The notes under the pieces are model-generated. The model was not told where the DNA came from. It ran no database searches and was given only the letters and a program-made list of their open reading frames with translations. A DNA stretch of 64,000 nucleotides, from contig NZ_BOMY01000009.1 in assembly GCF_016862435.1 (NCBI RefSeq), forward strand, positions 62,001 through 126,000, given 5' to 3'. Source of the DNA: Paractinoplanes tereljensis. GTDB lineage: Bacteria > Actinomycetota > Actinomycetes > Mycobacteriales > Micromonosporaceae. Numbering within the stretch: the stretch's first letter is position 1; each line of letters opens with the position of its first letter. Both the position numbers and the translations under genes were made by a program. Of the stretch, positions 55,828 through 64,000 are shown piece after piece.

Positions 55828-58035
55828 TCAGTGCGGGGCGAAGCGGCGTAGCCGGAGGCTGTTGAGGACTACGAAGATGGAGCTGAAGGCCATGGTGGCG
55901 CCGGCGATCATCGGGTTCAGCAGGCCGGCGGCGGCCAGCGGCAGGGCCGCCACGTTGTAGGCGAAGGCCCAGAACAGGTTGCCGCGGATGATGGCCAGGG
56001 TGCGCCGCGAGAGTCGGACGGCGTCCACCGCGGCGGTCAGGTCGTCTCGGACCAGGGTCAGGTCGGAGGCCTGGATGGCCACGTCGGTGCCGGCGCCCAT
56101 CGCCAGGCCCAGGTCGGACTGGGCCAGGGCGGCCGCGTCGTTCACGCCGTCGCCGACCATGGCCACCGAGCGGCCCTTGGCCTGCAGACTCTTGACCACG
56201 TCGACCTTGCCGGACGGGAGTACGCCCGCGAAGACCTGGTCGATGCCCACCTCGGCGGCGACCGCCTGGGCGACCGGCTCGGCATCGCCGGTTACCAGCA
56301 TCGGTTCCAGGCCCAGGCGTCGCAGGGCCGAGATGGCGGCGGCGCTGGTGGGGCGTACGGCATCGGTCAGTGCGATCCAACCCTGGGCCGCGCCGTCCAC
56401 CCGGACCTCGACCCACGTCGCGGCCGTCAGGCCGACAGGCCGCGGCAAGCGGACCGTCGGCAGATCGGCATCCGACAGGCGAACGGTCGGCGAGTCGGCG
56501 GTGGATAAAACGGCGGACGGCGGCGTGCCGGCGCTGATCTCGACCAAGGTGCCGTCGACCCGACCCTGGATGCCCACCCCGGCGGTGGCGTGGAAGTCCG
56601 TCGCCGGCGGCAGCGGGCCGCGTTCGCGAGCCGCCGCCGTGATCGCGCGGCCCAGCGGGTGCTCGCTCGCCGCCTCGACCGCGCCGGCCAGCCGGAGCAC
56701 GTCGCCCTCGGGAACGCCGGGGGCGGGAACGACCGCGGCCACCGACATCCGGCCGGTGGTCACCGTGCCGGTCTTGTCGAGGATGATCGTGTCGACCCGG
56801 CGGGTGGATTCCAGGGCTTCGACGCCGCGGATCAGGATGCCCAGCTGGGCGCCGCGGCCGGTGCCGACCAGCAGCGCGGTCGGGGTGGCCAGGCCAAGGG
56901 CGCAAGGGCAGGCGATGATCAGTACGGCTACCGCAGCCGTGAACGCGGCGGTCGGCCCGCGGCCGGTGCCCAGCCAGAAGCCGAGGGTGCCGATGGCCAG
57001 CACGATCACCACGGGGACGAACACGGCCGAGATCCGGTCGGCCAGGCGCTGCACGGCCGCCTTGCCGTTCTGAGCGTCCTCGACCAGGCGGGCCATCTGG
57101 GCGAGCTGGGTGTCGGCGCCGACCTTGGTCGCGCGCACCACCAGGCGGCCGCCGGCGTTGATGGTCGCGCCGGTCACCGGGTCGCCGGGGCGCACCTCGA
57201 CCGGTACCGACTCGCCGGTCAGCAGGCTCAGGTCGAGCGCCGAGGCACCGTCGAGCACCACGCCGTCGGTGGCGACCTTCTCGCCCGGCCGTACCAGGAA
57301 ATGGTCTCCGACCCGCAGGTCGGCCGCCGGGATCTCCCGCTCGGTGCCGTTCCGCAGCACCGTGACCGTCTTCGCGCCGAGTTCGAGCAACGCCCGCAGG
57401 GCGTCGCCGGCGCGGCGTTTCGCCCGCGCCTCCAGATAGCGCCCGGCCAGCAGGAACGTGGTCACGCCGGCGGCGGCCTCGAGGTAGATGGCGTCGCCGT
57501 CGCTCGCGGTGAGGGAGAACGGATGCGTCATGCCGGGCATCCCGGCGTCGCCGAGGAACAGCGCCCACAGCGACCAGCCGAATGCGGCGAGGGTGCCGAG
57601 CGAGACCAGCGTGTCCATGGTGGCGGCGCCGTGCCGCAGGTTGACGAACGCCGCCCGGTGGAACGGCCAGCCGCCGTAGACCACGACGGGAGCGGCCAGC
57701 ACCAGCGACAGCCACTGCCAGTAGTCGAACTGCCAGGCCGGGACCATCGCCAGCACGATCACCGGGACGCTGAGGACGGCGGAGATCAGGAGCCGGTCCC
57801 GGAGACCGTCGCGAGGTTCGGACGGTTTGTCAAAAGTCGCGGTATATCCGGTTTTCTCGACCACGGCGATCAGGTCGGCCGCGGTCAGCGACGACGACAC
57901 CGTGGCCCGCGCCTTCTCGGTCGCGTAATTCACCGTCGCGGTCACGCCGTCGAGCCGGTTCAGCTTCTTCTCGATACGGCTGGCGCACGACGCGCAAGTC
58001 ATTCCGCCGATCTCCAGCTCGATCATCTGAGGCAC
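55828..58035 (-). CDS. copA: Copper-translocating P1B-type ATPase
   Basis: The product is 735 residues. It has one N-terminal HMA domain (GGMTCASCASRIEKKL). Hallmarks include IACPCALGLATPTALL for the metal site, DKTGTVTTGRMS for phosphorylation, SEHPLGRAI and VGDGVNDAAALAQ. It pumps Cu(I) out of the cell. A TATAGA -10 box (58049-58044) places the start of transcription right at the GTG (58035), so the mRNA may be leaderless. ATG 58026 is an alternative start. A CsoR-like operator lies in the promoter. Confidence 0.95.
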   Translation of the reverse strand: MPQMIELEIGGMTCASCASRIEKKLNRLDGVTATVNYATEKARATVSSSLTAADLIAVVEKTGYTATFDKPSEPRDGLRDRLLISAVLSVPVIVLAMVPAWQFDYWQWLSLVLAAPVVVYGGWPFHRAAFVNLRHGAATMDTLVSLGTLAAFGWSLWALFLGDAGMPGMTHPFSLTASDGDAIYLEAAAGVTTFLLAGRYLEARAKRRAGDALRALLELGAKTVTVLRNGTEREIPAADLRVGDHFLVRPGEKVATDGVVLDGASALDLSLLTGESVPVEVRPGDPVTGATINAGGRLVVRATKVGADTQLAQMARLVEDAQNGKAAVQRLADRISAVFVPVVIVLAIGTLGFWLGTGRGPTAAFTAAVAVLIIACPCALGLATPTALLVGTGRGAQLGILIRGVEALESTRRVDTIILDKTGTVTTGRMSVAAVVPAPGVPEGDVLRLAGAVEAASEHPLGRAITAAARERGPLPPATDFHATAGVGIQGRVDGTLVEISAGTPPSAVLSTADSPTVRLSDADLPTVRLPRPVGLTAATWVEVRVDGAAQGWIALTDAVRPTSAAAISALRRLGLEPMLVTGDAEPVAQAVAAEVGIDQVFAGVLPSGKVDVVKSLQAKGRSVAMVGDGVNDAAALAQSDLGLAMGAGTDVAIQASDLTLVRDDLTAAVDAVRLSRRTLAIIRGNLFWAFAYNVAALPLAAAGLLNPMIAGATMAFSSIFVVLNSLRLRRFAPH

Positions 58036-58043
58036 AACCCGAG

Positions 58044-58062
58044 TCTATACCCCCCTGGGGTA
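58044..58062 (-). promoter_or_regulatory. copA promoter with CsoR-like operator
   Basis: The palindrome TACCCC-CCT-GGGGTA (58048-58062) abuts the -10 box TATAGA on the minus strand. C/G-run palindromes of this kind bind the copper sensor CsoR in many actinobacteria. No csoR gene is in the window. Confidence 0.6.
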
Positions 58063-58108
58063 CGGAAGAACGACGCCCCGGGCGCGCCGGCCGGGTTAGC
58101 CTCCGCTG

Positions 58109-59260
58109 GTGACAACACGTGTGGTGGTTCTGGGAGCTGGGTTCGGCGGGCTTGAGTTGGCGACCGTGGTGGCCGCGGAGTGCGGTGACGCGGTCGAGCT
58201 GACTCTGATCGACAAGGGCGAGGGGTTCGTGTTCGGCTTCTCGAAGCTGGACGTCATGTTCGGCCGGGTGAGCGCCGACCACGTACTGCACCGGTACGCG
58301 GACATGGTCAATCCGGGGGTGCGCTTCGTCCAGGCGAAGATCACCGCGATCGACCCTGCGGCCAAGCGGGTGGAGACCAGCGCGGGCACCTTCGAGGCGG
58401 ACATCCTGGTGGTGGCGCTCGGTGCCGACCTGCACCCGGAGGCGACGCCCGGCCTGCTGGAGGGCGGCAACGAGTTCTACACCGTCCCGGGCGCGTTCCG
58501 GACCCGGGACGCGCTGAACGACTTCACCGGCGGCCGGGTGGTCGTGGCGGTCACCTCGACGCCGTTCAAGTGCCCGCCGGCGCCGAGCGAGACCGCGCTG
58601 CTGCTGCACGAGTTCCTCACCGAGCGTGGGGTGCGCGCCTCCTCGGAGATCTCGCTGGTCATGCCGCTGGGCGCACCGATCCCGCCGTCGCCGGACGCGT
58701 CGAAGGCGGTGCTGGCCGCGTTCGCCGAGCGGGACATCGCCTGGCGCCCGGAGAAGCTGGTGCGGTCGCTCGACCCGGAGCGCAAGGTCGCCATCCTGAG
58801 TGACGGCGAGGAGATCCCGTACGACCTGTTCCTCGGCGTGCCGGTGCACCGCGCACCGCAGGTGGTGGCCGAGTCCGGCCTGGCCGTCGACGGCTGGATC
58901 CCGGTCGACACGCTCACCCTGGAGACGTCCTTCCCCGGGGTGTACGCGGTGGGCGACGTGACAAGCGTCGGCACGCCGAAGGCCGGGGTCTTCGCCGAGG
59001 GGCAGGCCGCGGTGGCCGCCGCCCGCATCGTCGACACGATCAAAGGCAAGACCGCAACCAGCGAGTACGGCGGTACAGGGGTCTGCTACCTCGAGATGGG
59101 GGCCGGCCAGATGGCGAAGGTCGAGGTCACCTTCCTGGCCGGGCAGCGTCCGGTCGGCGGCCTGCAGGGCCCGTCACCCGAGCTGATGGCCGACAAGAGC
59201 ACGTTCGGCGCCGAGCGGATCCGCCGCTGGTTCGGCCGCGACTGGACGCCGGTCGCCTGA
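58109..59260 (+). CDS. FAD-dependent oxidoreductase, sulfide:quinone reductase-like
   Basis: The product is 383 residues. The dinucleotide fold is VVVLGAGFGGLELAT and the second FAD motif FPGVYAVGDVTSVG. Cysteines in FKCPPAPSETA and GTGVCYLEMG resemble the redox-active pair of sulfide:quinone reductases and flavocytochrome c sulfide dehydrogenases. It could oxidise sulfide or act as an NADH dehydrogenase. It is divergent from copA across 73 bases and could share copper or sulfur stress control. Confidence 0.85.
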   Translation: MTTRVVVLGAGFGGLELATVVAAECGDAVELTLIDKGEGFVFGFSKLDVMFGRVSADHVLHRYADMVNPGVRFVQAKITAIDPAAKRVETSAGTFEADILVVALGADLHPEATPGLLEGGNEFYTVPGAFRTRDALNDFTGGRVVVAVTSTPFKCPPAPSETALLLHEFLTERGVRASSEISLVMPLGAPIPPSPDASKAVLAAFAERDIAWRPEKLVRSLDPERKVAILSDGEEIPYDLFLGVPVHRAPQVVAESGLAVDGWIPVDTLTLETSFPGVYAVGDVTSVGTPKAGVFAEGQAAVAAARIVDTIKGKTATSEYGGTGVCYLEMGAGQMAKVEVTFLAGQRPVGGLQGPSPELMADKSTFGAERIRRWFGRDWTPVA

Positions 59261-59267
59261 GAAAGAA

Positions 59268-59296
59268 CCGGCCCGGTGCACAGGGCACCGGGCCGG
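59268..59296. terminator. Bidirectional terminator hairpin
   Basis: A perfect 12-bp stem (ccggcccggtgc / gcaccgggccgg) with a 5-base loop lies between the convergent flavoprotein and glutamate dehydrogenase genes. Confidence 0.85.
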
Positions 59297-59303
59297 CATC
59301 ACC

Positions 59304-62300
59304 TCAGCTGGCCGCGGTCTTGACCAGGGTGCGGATCTGGCGGAGCAGCACCGACAGGGCGGCCAGCTCGGCCGGGGTGTCGTCGACGTTGCCCATCGCG
59401 TTCGAGGCCCGGGCGATCGAGGCCGCGTTGACGTGCTCCCACTGCGACACCCGGTCGGGGGCCGGCGACTCGGACGGGGTCGACTCCATGACCTCGACCG
59501 TGAGGGCGGCCAGCGCGGCGTACAGGTCGTAGCGCAACGCCATCCGGGCCAGCGTCTGCCAGCGGTCGCCGCGCGGGAGCTTCGAGATGTGCGACAGCAG
59601 CTGGTCGATCTGGAACCGCTCGGACAGGACGAAGTAGACCTGGGCCACCTCGGTCGCGTCCCGGCCGGACGTCGCGCTCGCGGTGAGCACGTCGAGCAGG
59701 CCGAAACCGTAGTTGCACCAGGTGACCCGCTCGGCCAGGTCGATCGGCACACCCTTGTCGATCAGGGTGGCCACGTGCTCGTCCATCGAGCGGCGCTCGA
59801 TGCCGATCAGCACGTTCTGCAACTCGGGCAGCAGCGCCCGAACCCCGGGCTCGAGCTTGGGGATCTCGCCGGCCACGTCGATCGGCGAGCGGCGGGTGCT
59901 GACCAGCCAGCGGACCGCCCGGTCGAGCAGGCGCCGCGACTCCAGGAAAACCAGCGTCTGGGCGGACGTGGGCACCTGGTTGTCGAGTGCCTCGGCCGCG
60001 GCCCAGATCTCCGGCAGCCCGTAGGCCTCGCGGACCACCACATATGCCCGCAGGACGTCGGCCGCCGACGCGCCGCTCTCCTCCATCGCCCGGTAGACGA
60101 ACGACGTACCCCCGCGGTTGACCACCTCGTTGACCAGCGCGGTGGAGATGATCTCCCGGCGTAGCCGGTGGCCGGCCATCCGGCCGGCGAAGCGCTCGCG
60201 CAGCGGCGTCGGGAAATAGCGGGCCAGTACGCCGTTGGTCCAGGCCTCGTCGACCAGTTCGTCGGCGAGCACCTCACGCTCCAGCGAGATCTTCACGTAC
60301 GCCAGGAGCACCGCGAACTCGGGAGCGGTAAGCCCCTCGCCGGCCTCGTAGCGGATGGCCAGCTCGGCGTCCGTCGGCAGGGCCTCCAGCTCGCGGTTGA
60401 GCTGGCCGCTCTCCTCCAGGTCGTTGAGCATCCGCCGGTGCACCGGCAGCAGCGAGTGGGCCTGCGCCCGCGCGTTGCCGAGCGCGAATGCCTGCTCGTA
60501 GTTGTCCCGCAGAACCAGCGCGGCGACCTCGTCGGTCATCGTGGCCAGCAGTTCGTCCCGCTGGGGCAGGGTCATTTCGCCGGCGGTGACCGCGGCGCCC
60601 AGCAGGATCTTGATGTTGACCTCGTGGTCGGAGCAGTCGACGCCGGCCGTGTTGTCGATGAAGTCGGTGTAGATGCGGCCGCCGGTGCGGGCGAACTCGA
60701 TCCGCCCGCGCTGAGTGAGGCCCAGGTTTCCGCCCTCGCCGACCACCCGGACCCGCAGCTGCGACCCGTTGATCCGGATCGCGTCGTTGGTCTTGTCGCC
60801 GACGTCGGCGTGGGTCTCGCTGACCGCCTTCACATACGTGCCGATGCCGCCGTTGAAGAGCAGGTCGACCGGCGCCCGCAGGATGGCCCGCATCAGGTCG
60901 GTGGGGCTGACCGCGACGCCGTCGCCCAGGTCGAGGGCGGCCCGCACCTCGGGCGAGACGGGGATGGACTTGGCCGTGCGCGGATAGATGCCGCCACCCG
61001 CCGAGATGAGCTCGGCCGAGTAGTCGGCCCAGGAGGATCGGGGCAGGTCGAACAGCCGCTGCCGCTCGGCGAAGGAGATCGCAGCGTCCGGATTGGGGTC
61101 CAGGAAGATGTGCCGGTGGTCGAACGCGGCCACCAGCCGGATGTGCTGGGAGAGCAGCATCCCGTTGCCGAAGACGTCGCCGCTCATGTCGCCGACGCCG
61201 ACCACCGTGAAGTCTTCGGTCTGGGTGTCGGTGCCCAGATCGCGGAAGTGCTTCTTGACCGACTCCCAGGCGCCCTTCGCGGTGATGCCCATCTTCTTGT
61301 GGTCGTAGCCGGCCGAGCCGCCGCTGGCGAACGCGTCACCCAGCCAGAACTCCTTGGCCACCGAGATCTCGTTGGCGATGTCGCTGAACGTCGCGGTGCC
61401 CTTGTCGGCCGCGACCACCAGGTAGGGGTCGTCGTGGTCGTGCCGGACCACATCGCGCGGCGGGACGATCTTGCCGTTGTGGATGTTGTCGGTGACGTCG
61501 AGCAGCGCGGTGATGAACCGCTTGTAGCACTCGACGGCCTCGTCGCGGTCGCCCGGTTTCTGCTTGAGGACGAAGCCGCCCTTGGCACCGACCGGCACGA
61601 TCACCGCGTTTTTCACCATCTGGGCCTTCACCAGGCCGAGCACCTCGGTGCGGAAGTCTTCACGCCGGTCCGACCAGCGCAGGCCACCCCGGGCGACCGC
61701 GCCGAAGCGCAGGTGCACGCCCTCGAACCGAGGCGAGTACACGAAGATCTCGTATTTCGGGCGGGGCTGCGGCAGGTCGGGAATGGCCTGCGGGTCGAGC
61801 TTGAACGCCACGTAGGACTTCGGCCGGCCGTCCGCGCCACGCTGGAAGAAGCTGGTGCGCAGGGTGGCCTGGATCAGGGTCAGGTAGGAACGCAGGATCT
61901 TGTCCTGGTCGAGGCTGTCGACCCCGTCCAGCAGCTCGGTGATCTTGTCGACCATCTCGCCGGCCAGCCGGCCCCGCTCCTCCTCGCCCGCTTCCAGCCG
62001 GGGCGAGAAACGGGTCTCGAAGAGCTGCACCATCGAGCGGGCGATCTCCGGGTAGGCGATGAAGGTCGACTCGATGTAGCGCTGGGAGAAGACGCCGCCG
62101 GTCTGGCGCTGATATTTCGCGTACGCCCGGAGCACCACCACCTGCCGCCAGGTCAGCCCGGCCCGCAGCACCAGCTCGTTGAACCCGTCGACCTCGGCCT
62201 CACCGCGCCAGGCCGCGGCGAACGCATTTTCCACCTGCGGGCGCACCTCGGCCAGCTCGCGGTGCGCGGCCGGCGGGAGCAGCCCGAAGTCGTAGAGGTA

Positions 62301-64000
62301 GACGGTGCCGTCGGTGCGGCGGATCTCGTACGGCCGCTCGTCGACGACCTTGGCGCCGAGCGAGTGCAGCACCGGCAGGACGGCGGACAGCATCATCGGT
62401 TCGCCGTACCGGTAGACCTTGAACCGGACGTCGTGGTCGTCGGGCTCGGGCTCGCCGCTCTTGCCGAGGTGCCGCTTGCGGTAGAGGTGCATCTCCAGCT
62501 GGCCGGGTTCCTCGAGCAGCTCCAGCTTGGCCAGATCCTGCATGCCCTCGTACGGCGTGTGGCCGTCCTTGTAGCTGTCGGGATAGGCGTGCGAATAGCG
62601 GGTGAACAGGTCGCGGGCCGATTCCTCGCCCAGCTTGCGCTCGAGCACCAGGGAGAAGTCGTCGTCCCACATCCGGGTGGCGTCGGCCAGCATCTCGGCC
62701 AGATCGTTGGGGTCGACCTGACCGGGCGGGTCGGCCGGGTCGGTGCGCACGATGAAGTGCACCCGGGCCAGCATCCGCTCGGTGACCCGGGTGGTGTAGT
62801 CGACCCCGATGCCGTTCAGCTCACGCAGCAGGATCTCCTGCATACGCAGCCGGTTACCGGTGGTGAACCGGTCGCGCGGGAGGTAGATGAGGCAGCTGAT
62901 GAATCGGCCGTACCCGTCGCGGCGCAGGAAGAGCCGCAGCTGACGACGGCCGGCCATGCGCAGCACGCCGACGACGGCCTCGTAGAGGTCGTCGGTCTTG
63001 ATCTGGAAGAGCTCGTCCCGCGGGTAGGTCTCCAGGATCTGCAACAGGTCCTTGCCGGAGTGGCCGCGCGGGGACAGGCCCGAGCGGTCCAGCACCTCGG
63101 TGACCTTGCGCTTGACCACCGGCAGCTCCCGCACGCTGGTGCGGTAGGCGGAGGAGCTGAACAGGCCCAGGAAGCGGCGCTCGCCGATCACGTTGCCGTG
63201 GCCGTCGAAGACCTTCACGCCGATGTAGTCGAGGTAGGCCGAGCGGTGCACGGTGGCCCGCGAGTTGGCCTTGGTGATCACCAGCAGGCGTTTCTCCAGG
63301 GCCCGGGTGTACGCCTCGGGGGTCATCGTGGAGAGCTGCCGCGGGGTCGAGTCGCCGCGCAGGATGCCGAGGCCGGTGCCGTGCACCGCGTTGAGCACGT
63401 CGGAGTCGAGCCGGTATTCGCGGTAACCGAGGAACGTGAAGTGATCGTGGGCGAGCCACTTGAGCAGCTCGATCGAGTCGGTGACGTCCTTGTCCGGCAC
63501 CGGCAGCTTGACCTCGGAACCGCGGGCCGCGGCCAGCTCGTCGGCGATCACCAGAGCCCGCTGGCGCATCCGCGGCCAGTCCTCGACCGCGTCCCGCACG
63601 TCGGTCAGCACCCGGCGAATCTCGTTGTGCAGCTGCTCGCGTGCCTCGTCGCGGCGGACCGGATCGATCTCGATCCTTATCCAGCTCTCCACCAGGTCGC
63701 CGTCGATCGCGTCGTCCGGCTCGACGTCGGCGGCCAGCTCGGCCATCGCGCCGAGCGGTGCCCGGCGCACCACGATCAACGGGTGCACCATCAGGTGCAC
63801 CTGCAACTGGTGGGCGGTCAGCAGGGCGATCACCGAGTCGACCAGGAACGGCATGTCGTCGGTGACGATCTGCAGAACGGTGTGGCACTGCGCGCCGGAC
63901 GGCGGGGTTATCGCCAGCTTCAGCTCGCCGGGCAATCGCACCGCGGCGAGCTCGCGATGGGCAACCGCTGCCTCATGCATCTCCTGCGGAGAAAGACCAA
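59304..64000 (-). CDS. gdh: NAD-dependent glutamate dehydrogenase (large, GDH-180 type), N-terminus cut off by window edge
   Basis: About 1,565 codons of this very large protein are present. It deaminates glutamate to 2-oxoglutarate with NAD, in the cytosol. The start resembles the ACT-like N-terminal region (LQIVTDDMPFLVDSV). The catalytic core shows PVGAKGGFVLKQKPG, VVGVGDMSGDVFGNGMLL and RHIFLDPNPDA. The frame is open to the end of the window (GLSPQEMHEAAVAHREL), and homologues are longer, so the real start lies outside. An in-frame ATG at 63980 should not be used. Confidence 0.94.
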   Translation of the reverse strand, partial: GLSPQEMHEAAVAHRELAAVRLPGELKLAITPPSGAQCHTVLQIVTDDMPFLVDSVIALLTAHQLQVHLMVHPLIVVRRAPLGAMAELAADVEPDDAIDGDLVESWIRIEIDPVRRDEAREQLHNEIRRVLTDVRDAVEDWPRMRQRALVIADELAAARGSEVKLPVPDKDVTDSIELLKWLAHDHFTFLGYREYRLDSDVLNAVHGTGLGILRGDSTPRQLSTMTPEAYTRALEKRLLVITKANSRATVHRSAYLDYIGVKVFDGHGNVIGERRFLGLFSSSAYRTSVRELPVVKRKVTEVLDRSGLSPRGHSGKDLLQILETYPRDELFQIKTDDLYEAVVGVLRMAGRRQLRLFLRRDGYGRFISCLIYLPRDRFTTGNRLRMQEILLRELNGIGVDYTTRVTERMLARVHFIVRTDPADPPGQVDPNDLAEMLADATRMWDDDFSLVLERKLGEESARDLFTRYSHAYPDSYKDGHTPYEGMQDLAKLELLEEPGQLEMHLYRKRHLGKSGEPEPDDHDVRFKVYRYGEPMMLSAVLPVLHSLGAKVVDERPYEIRRTDGTVYLYDFGLLPPAAHRELAEVRPQVENAFAAAWRGEAEVDGFNELVLRAGLTWRQVVVLRAYAKYQRQTGGVFSQRYIESTFIAYPEIARSMVQLFETRFSPRLEAGEEERGRLAGEMVDKITELLDGVDSLDQDKILRSYLTLIQATLRTSFFQRGADGRPKSYVAFKLDPQAIPDLPQPRPKYEIFVYSPRFEGVHLRFGAVARGGLRWSDRREDFRTEVLGLVKAQMVKNAVIVPVGAKGGFVLKQKPGDRDEAVECYKRFITALLDVTDNIHNGKIVPPRDVVRHDHDDPYLVVAADKGTATFSDIANEISVAKEFWLGDAFASGGSAGYDHKKMGITAKGAWESVKKHFRDLGTDTQTEDFTVVGVGDMSGDVFGNGMLLSQHIRLVAAFDHRHIFLDPNPDAAISFAERQRLFDLPRSSWADYSAELISAGGGIYPRTAKSIPVSPEVRAALDLGDGVAVSPTDLMRAILRAPVDLLFNGGIGTYVKAVSETHADVGDKTNDAIRINGSQLRVRVVGEGGNLGLTQRGRIEFARTGGRIYTDFIDNTAGVDCSDHEVNIKILLGAAVTAGEMTLPQRDELLATMTDEVAALVLRDNYEQAFALGNARAQAHSLLPVHRRMLNDLEESGQLNRELEALPTDAELAIRYEAGEGLTAPEFAVLLAYVKISLEREVLADELVDEAWTNGVLARYFPTPLRERFAGRMAGHRLRREIISTALVNEVVNRGGTSFVYRAMEESGASAADVLRAYVVVREAYGLPEIWAAAEALDNQVPTSAQTLVFLESRRLLDRAVRWLVSTRRSPIDVAGEIPKLEPGVRALLPELQNVLIGIERRSMDEHVATLIDKGVPIDLAERVTWCNYGFGLLDVLTASATSGRDATEVAQVYFVLSERFQIDQLLSHISKLPRGDRWQTLARMALRYDLYAALAALTVEVMESTPSESPAPDRVSQWEHVNAASIARASNAMGNVDDTPAELAALSVLLRQIRTLVKTAAS

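Noticed and set aside
56590..58155. 521-codon plus-strand frame opposite copA
   Set aside because: copA carries every P-type ATPase motif; the other frame has none.

Overview
This 64 kb window is a high-GC actinobacterial chromosome segment. GTG starts are common, 4-base GTGA/ATGA gene overlaps recur, and there are SARP/BTAD, ROK, LacI and TetR regulators, a mycosin-type protease and a large NAD-dependent glutamate dehydrogenase. The overall style (three GGDEF/EAL proteins, a soluble chemoreceptor, DUF6232 and DUF202 proteins) fits Micromonosporaceae such as Actinoplanes, but that placement is inference. No rRNA, tRNA, CRISPR array, transposase, integrase or phage structural gene was seen. 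It reads as a mostly housekeeping and metabolic chromosomal region with a few accessory genes.

Layout, 1-30 kb: a truncated membrane GGDEF-EAL protein (minus) stands back to back with ilvD. A TetR regulator diverges from an SDR epimerase and an MFS exporter fused to three extracytoplasmic beta-sandwich repeats. A minus-strand run from 16.3 to 8.0 kb holds a sugar ABC importer (binding protein and two permeases, no ATPase), a GH2 beta-mannosidase, a BTAD regulator and a 1-Cys peroxiredoxin. A divergent LacI regulator with a GAGCGCTC-type operator faces it. A second GGDEF-EAL protein (degenerate GGDEF), a PH-domain protein, a PQQ-type sugar dehydrogenase lipoprotein and a membrane metallophosphoesterase follow. 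Then come gatC-gatA-gatB and a third, intact GGDEF-EAL protein.

30-45 kb: ligA (with an acidic linker inserted in the HhH region), a short MetE-like protein, mnmA and a cysteine desulfurase lie in one direction, and etfB-etfA is upstream of them. Small membrane proteins (two DUF202, one PLDc_N) follow. A minus-strand group then encodes enoyl-CoA hydratase, a one-TM protein, a membrane-anchored Hsp70-like protein and a ThDP enzyme. DUF6232 and DoxX proteins and a split PAS/methyl-accepting receptor pair come next.

45-64 kb: an Abi-like HEPN protein, ribokinase, an orphan ABC ATPase and a ROK regulator face a GH3 beta-N-acetylhexosaminidase-like gene. A small operon (membrane protein, DCC protein, TetR) starts behind two TTGAAC-type palindromes and is probably autoregulated. 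An orphan type VII secretion set (EspC-like, PPE-like, mycosin) lies without any ESX core genes. A copper ATPase with a CsoR-like operator in its promoter diverges from a sulfide:quinone-reductase-like flavoprotein. The window ends inside the NAD-glutamate dehydrogenase gene. Most convergent gene pairs are separated by strong perfect hairpins acting as bidirectional terminators. The most unusual items are the operator-flanked TetR operon, the orphan type VII set, the HEPN Abi gene with a structured leader, the short MetE-like protein and the LigA insertion.
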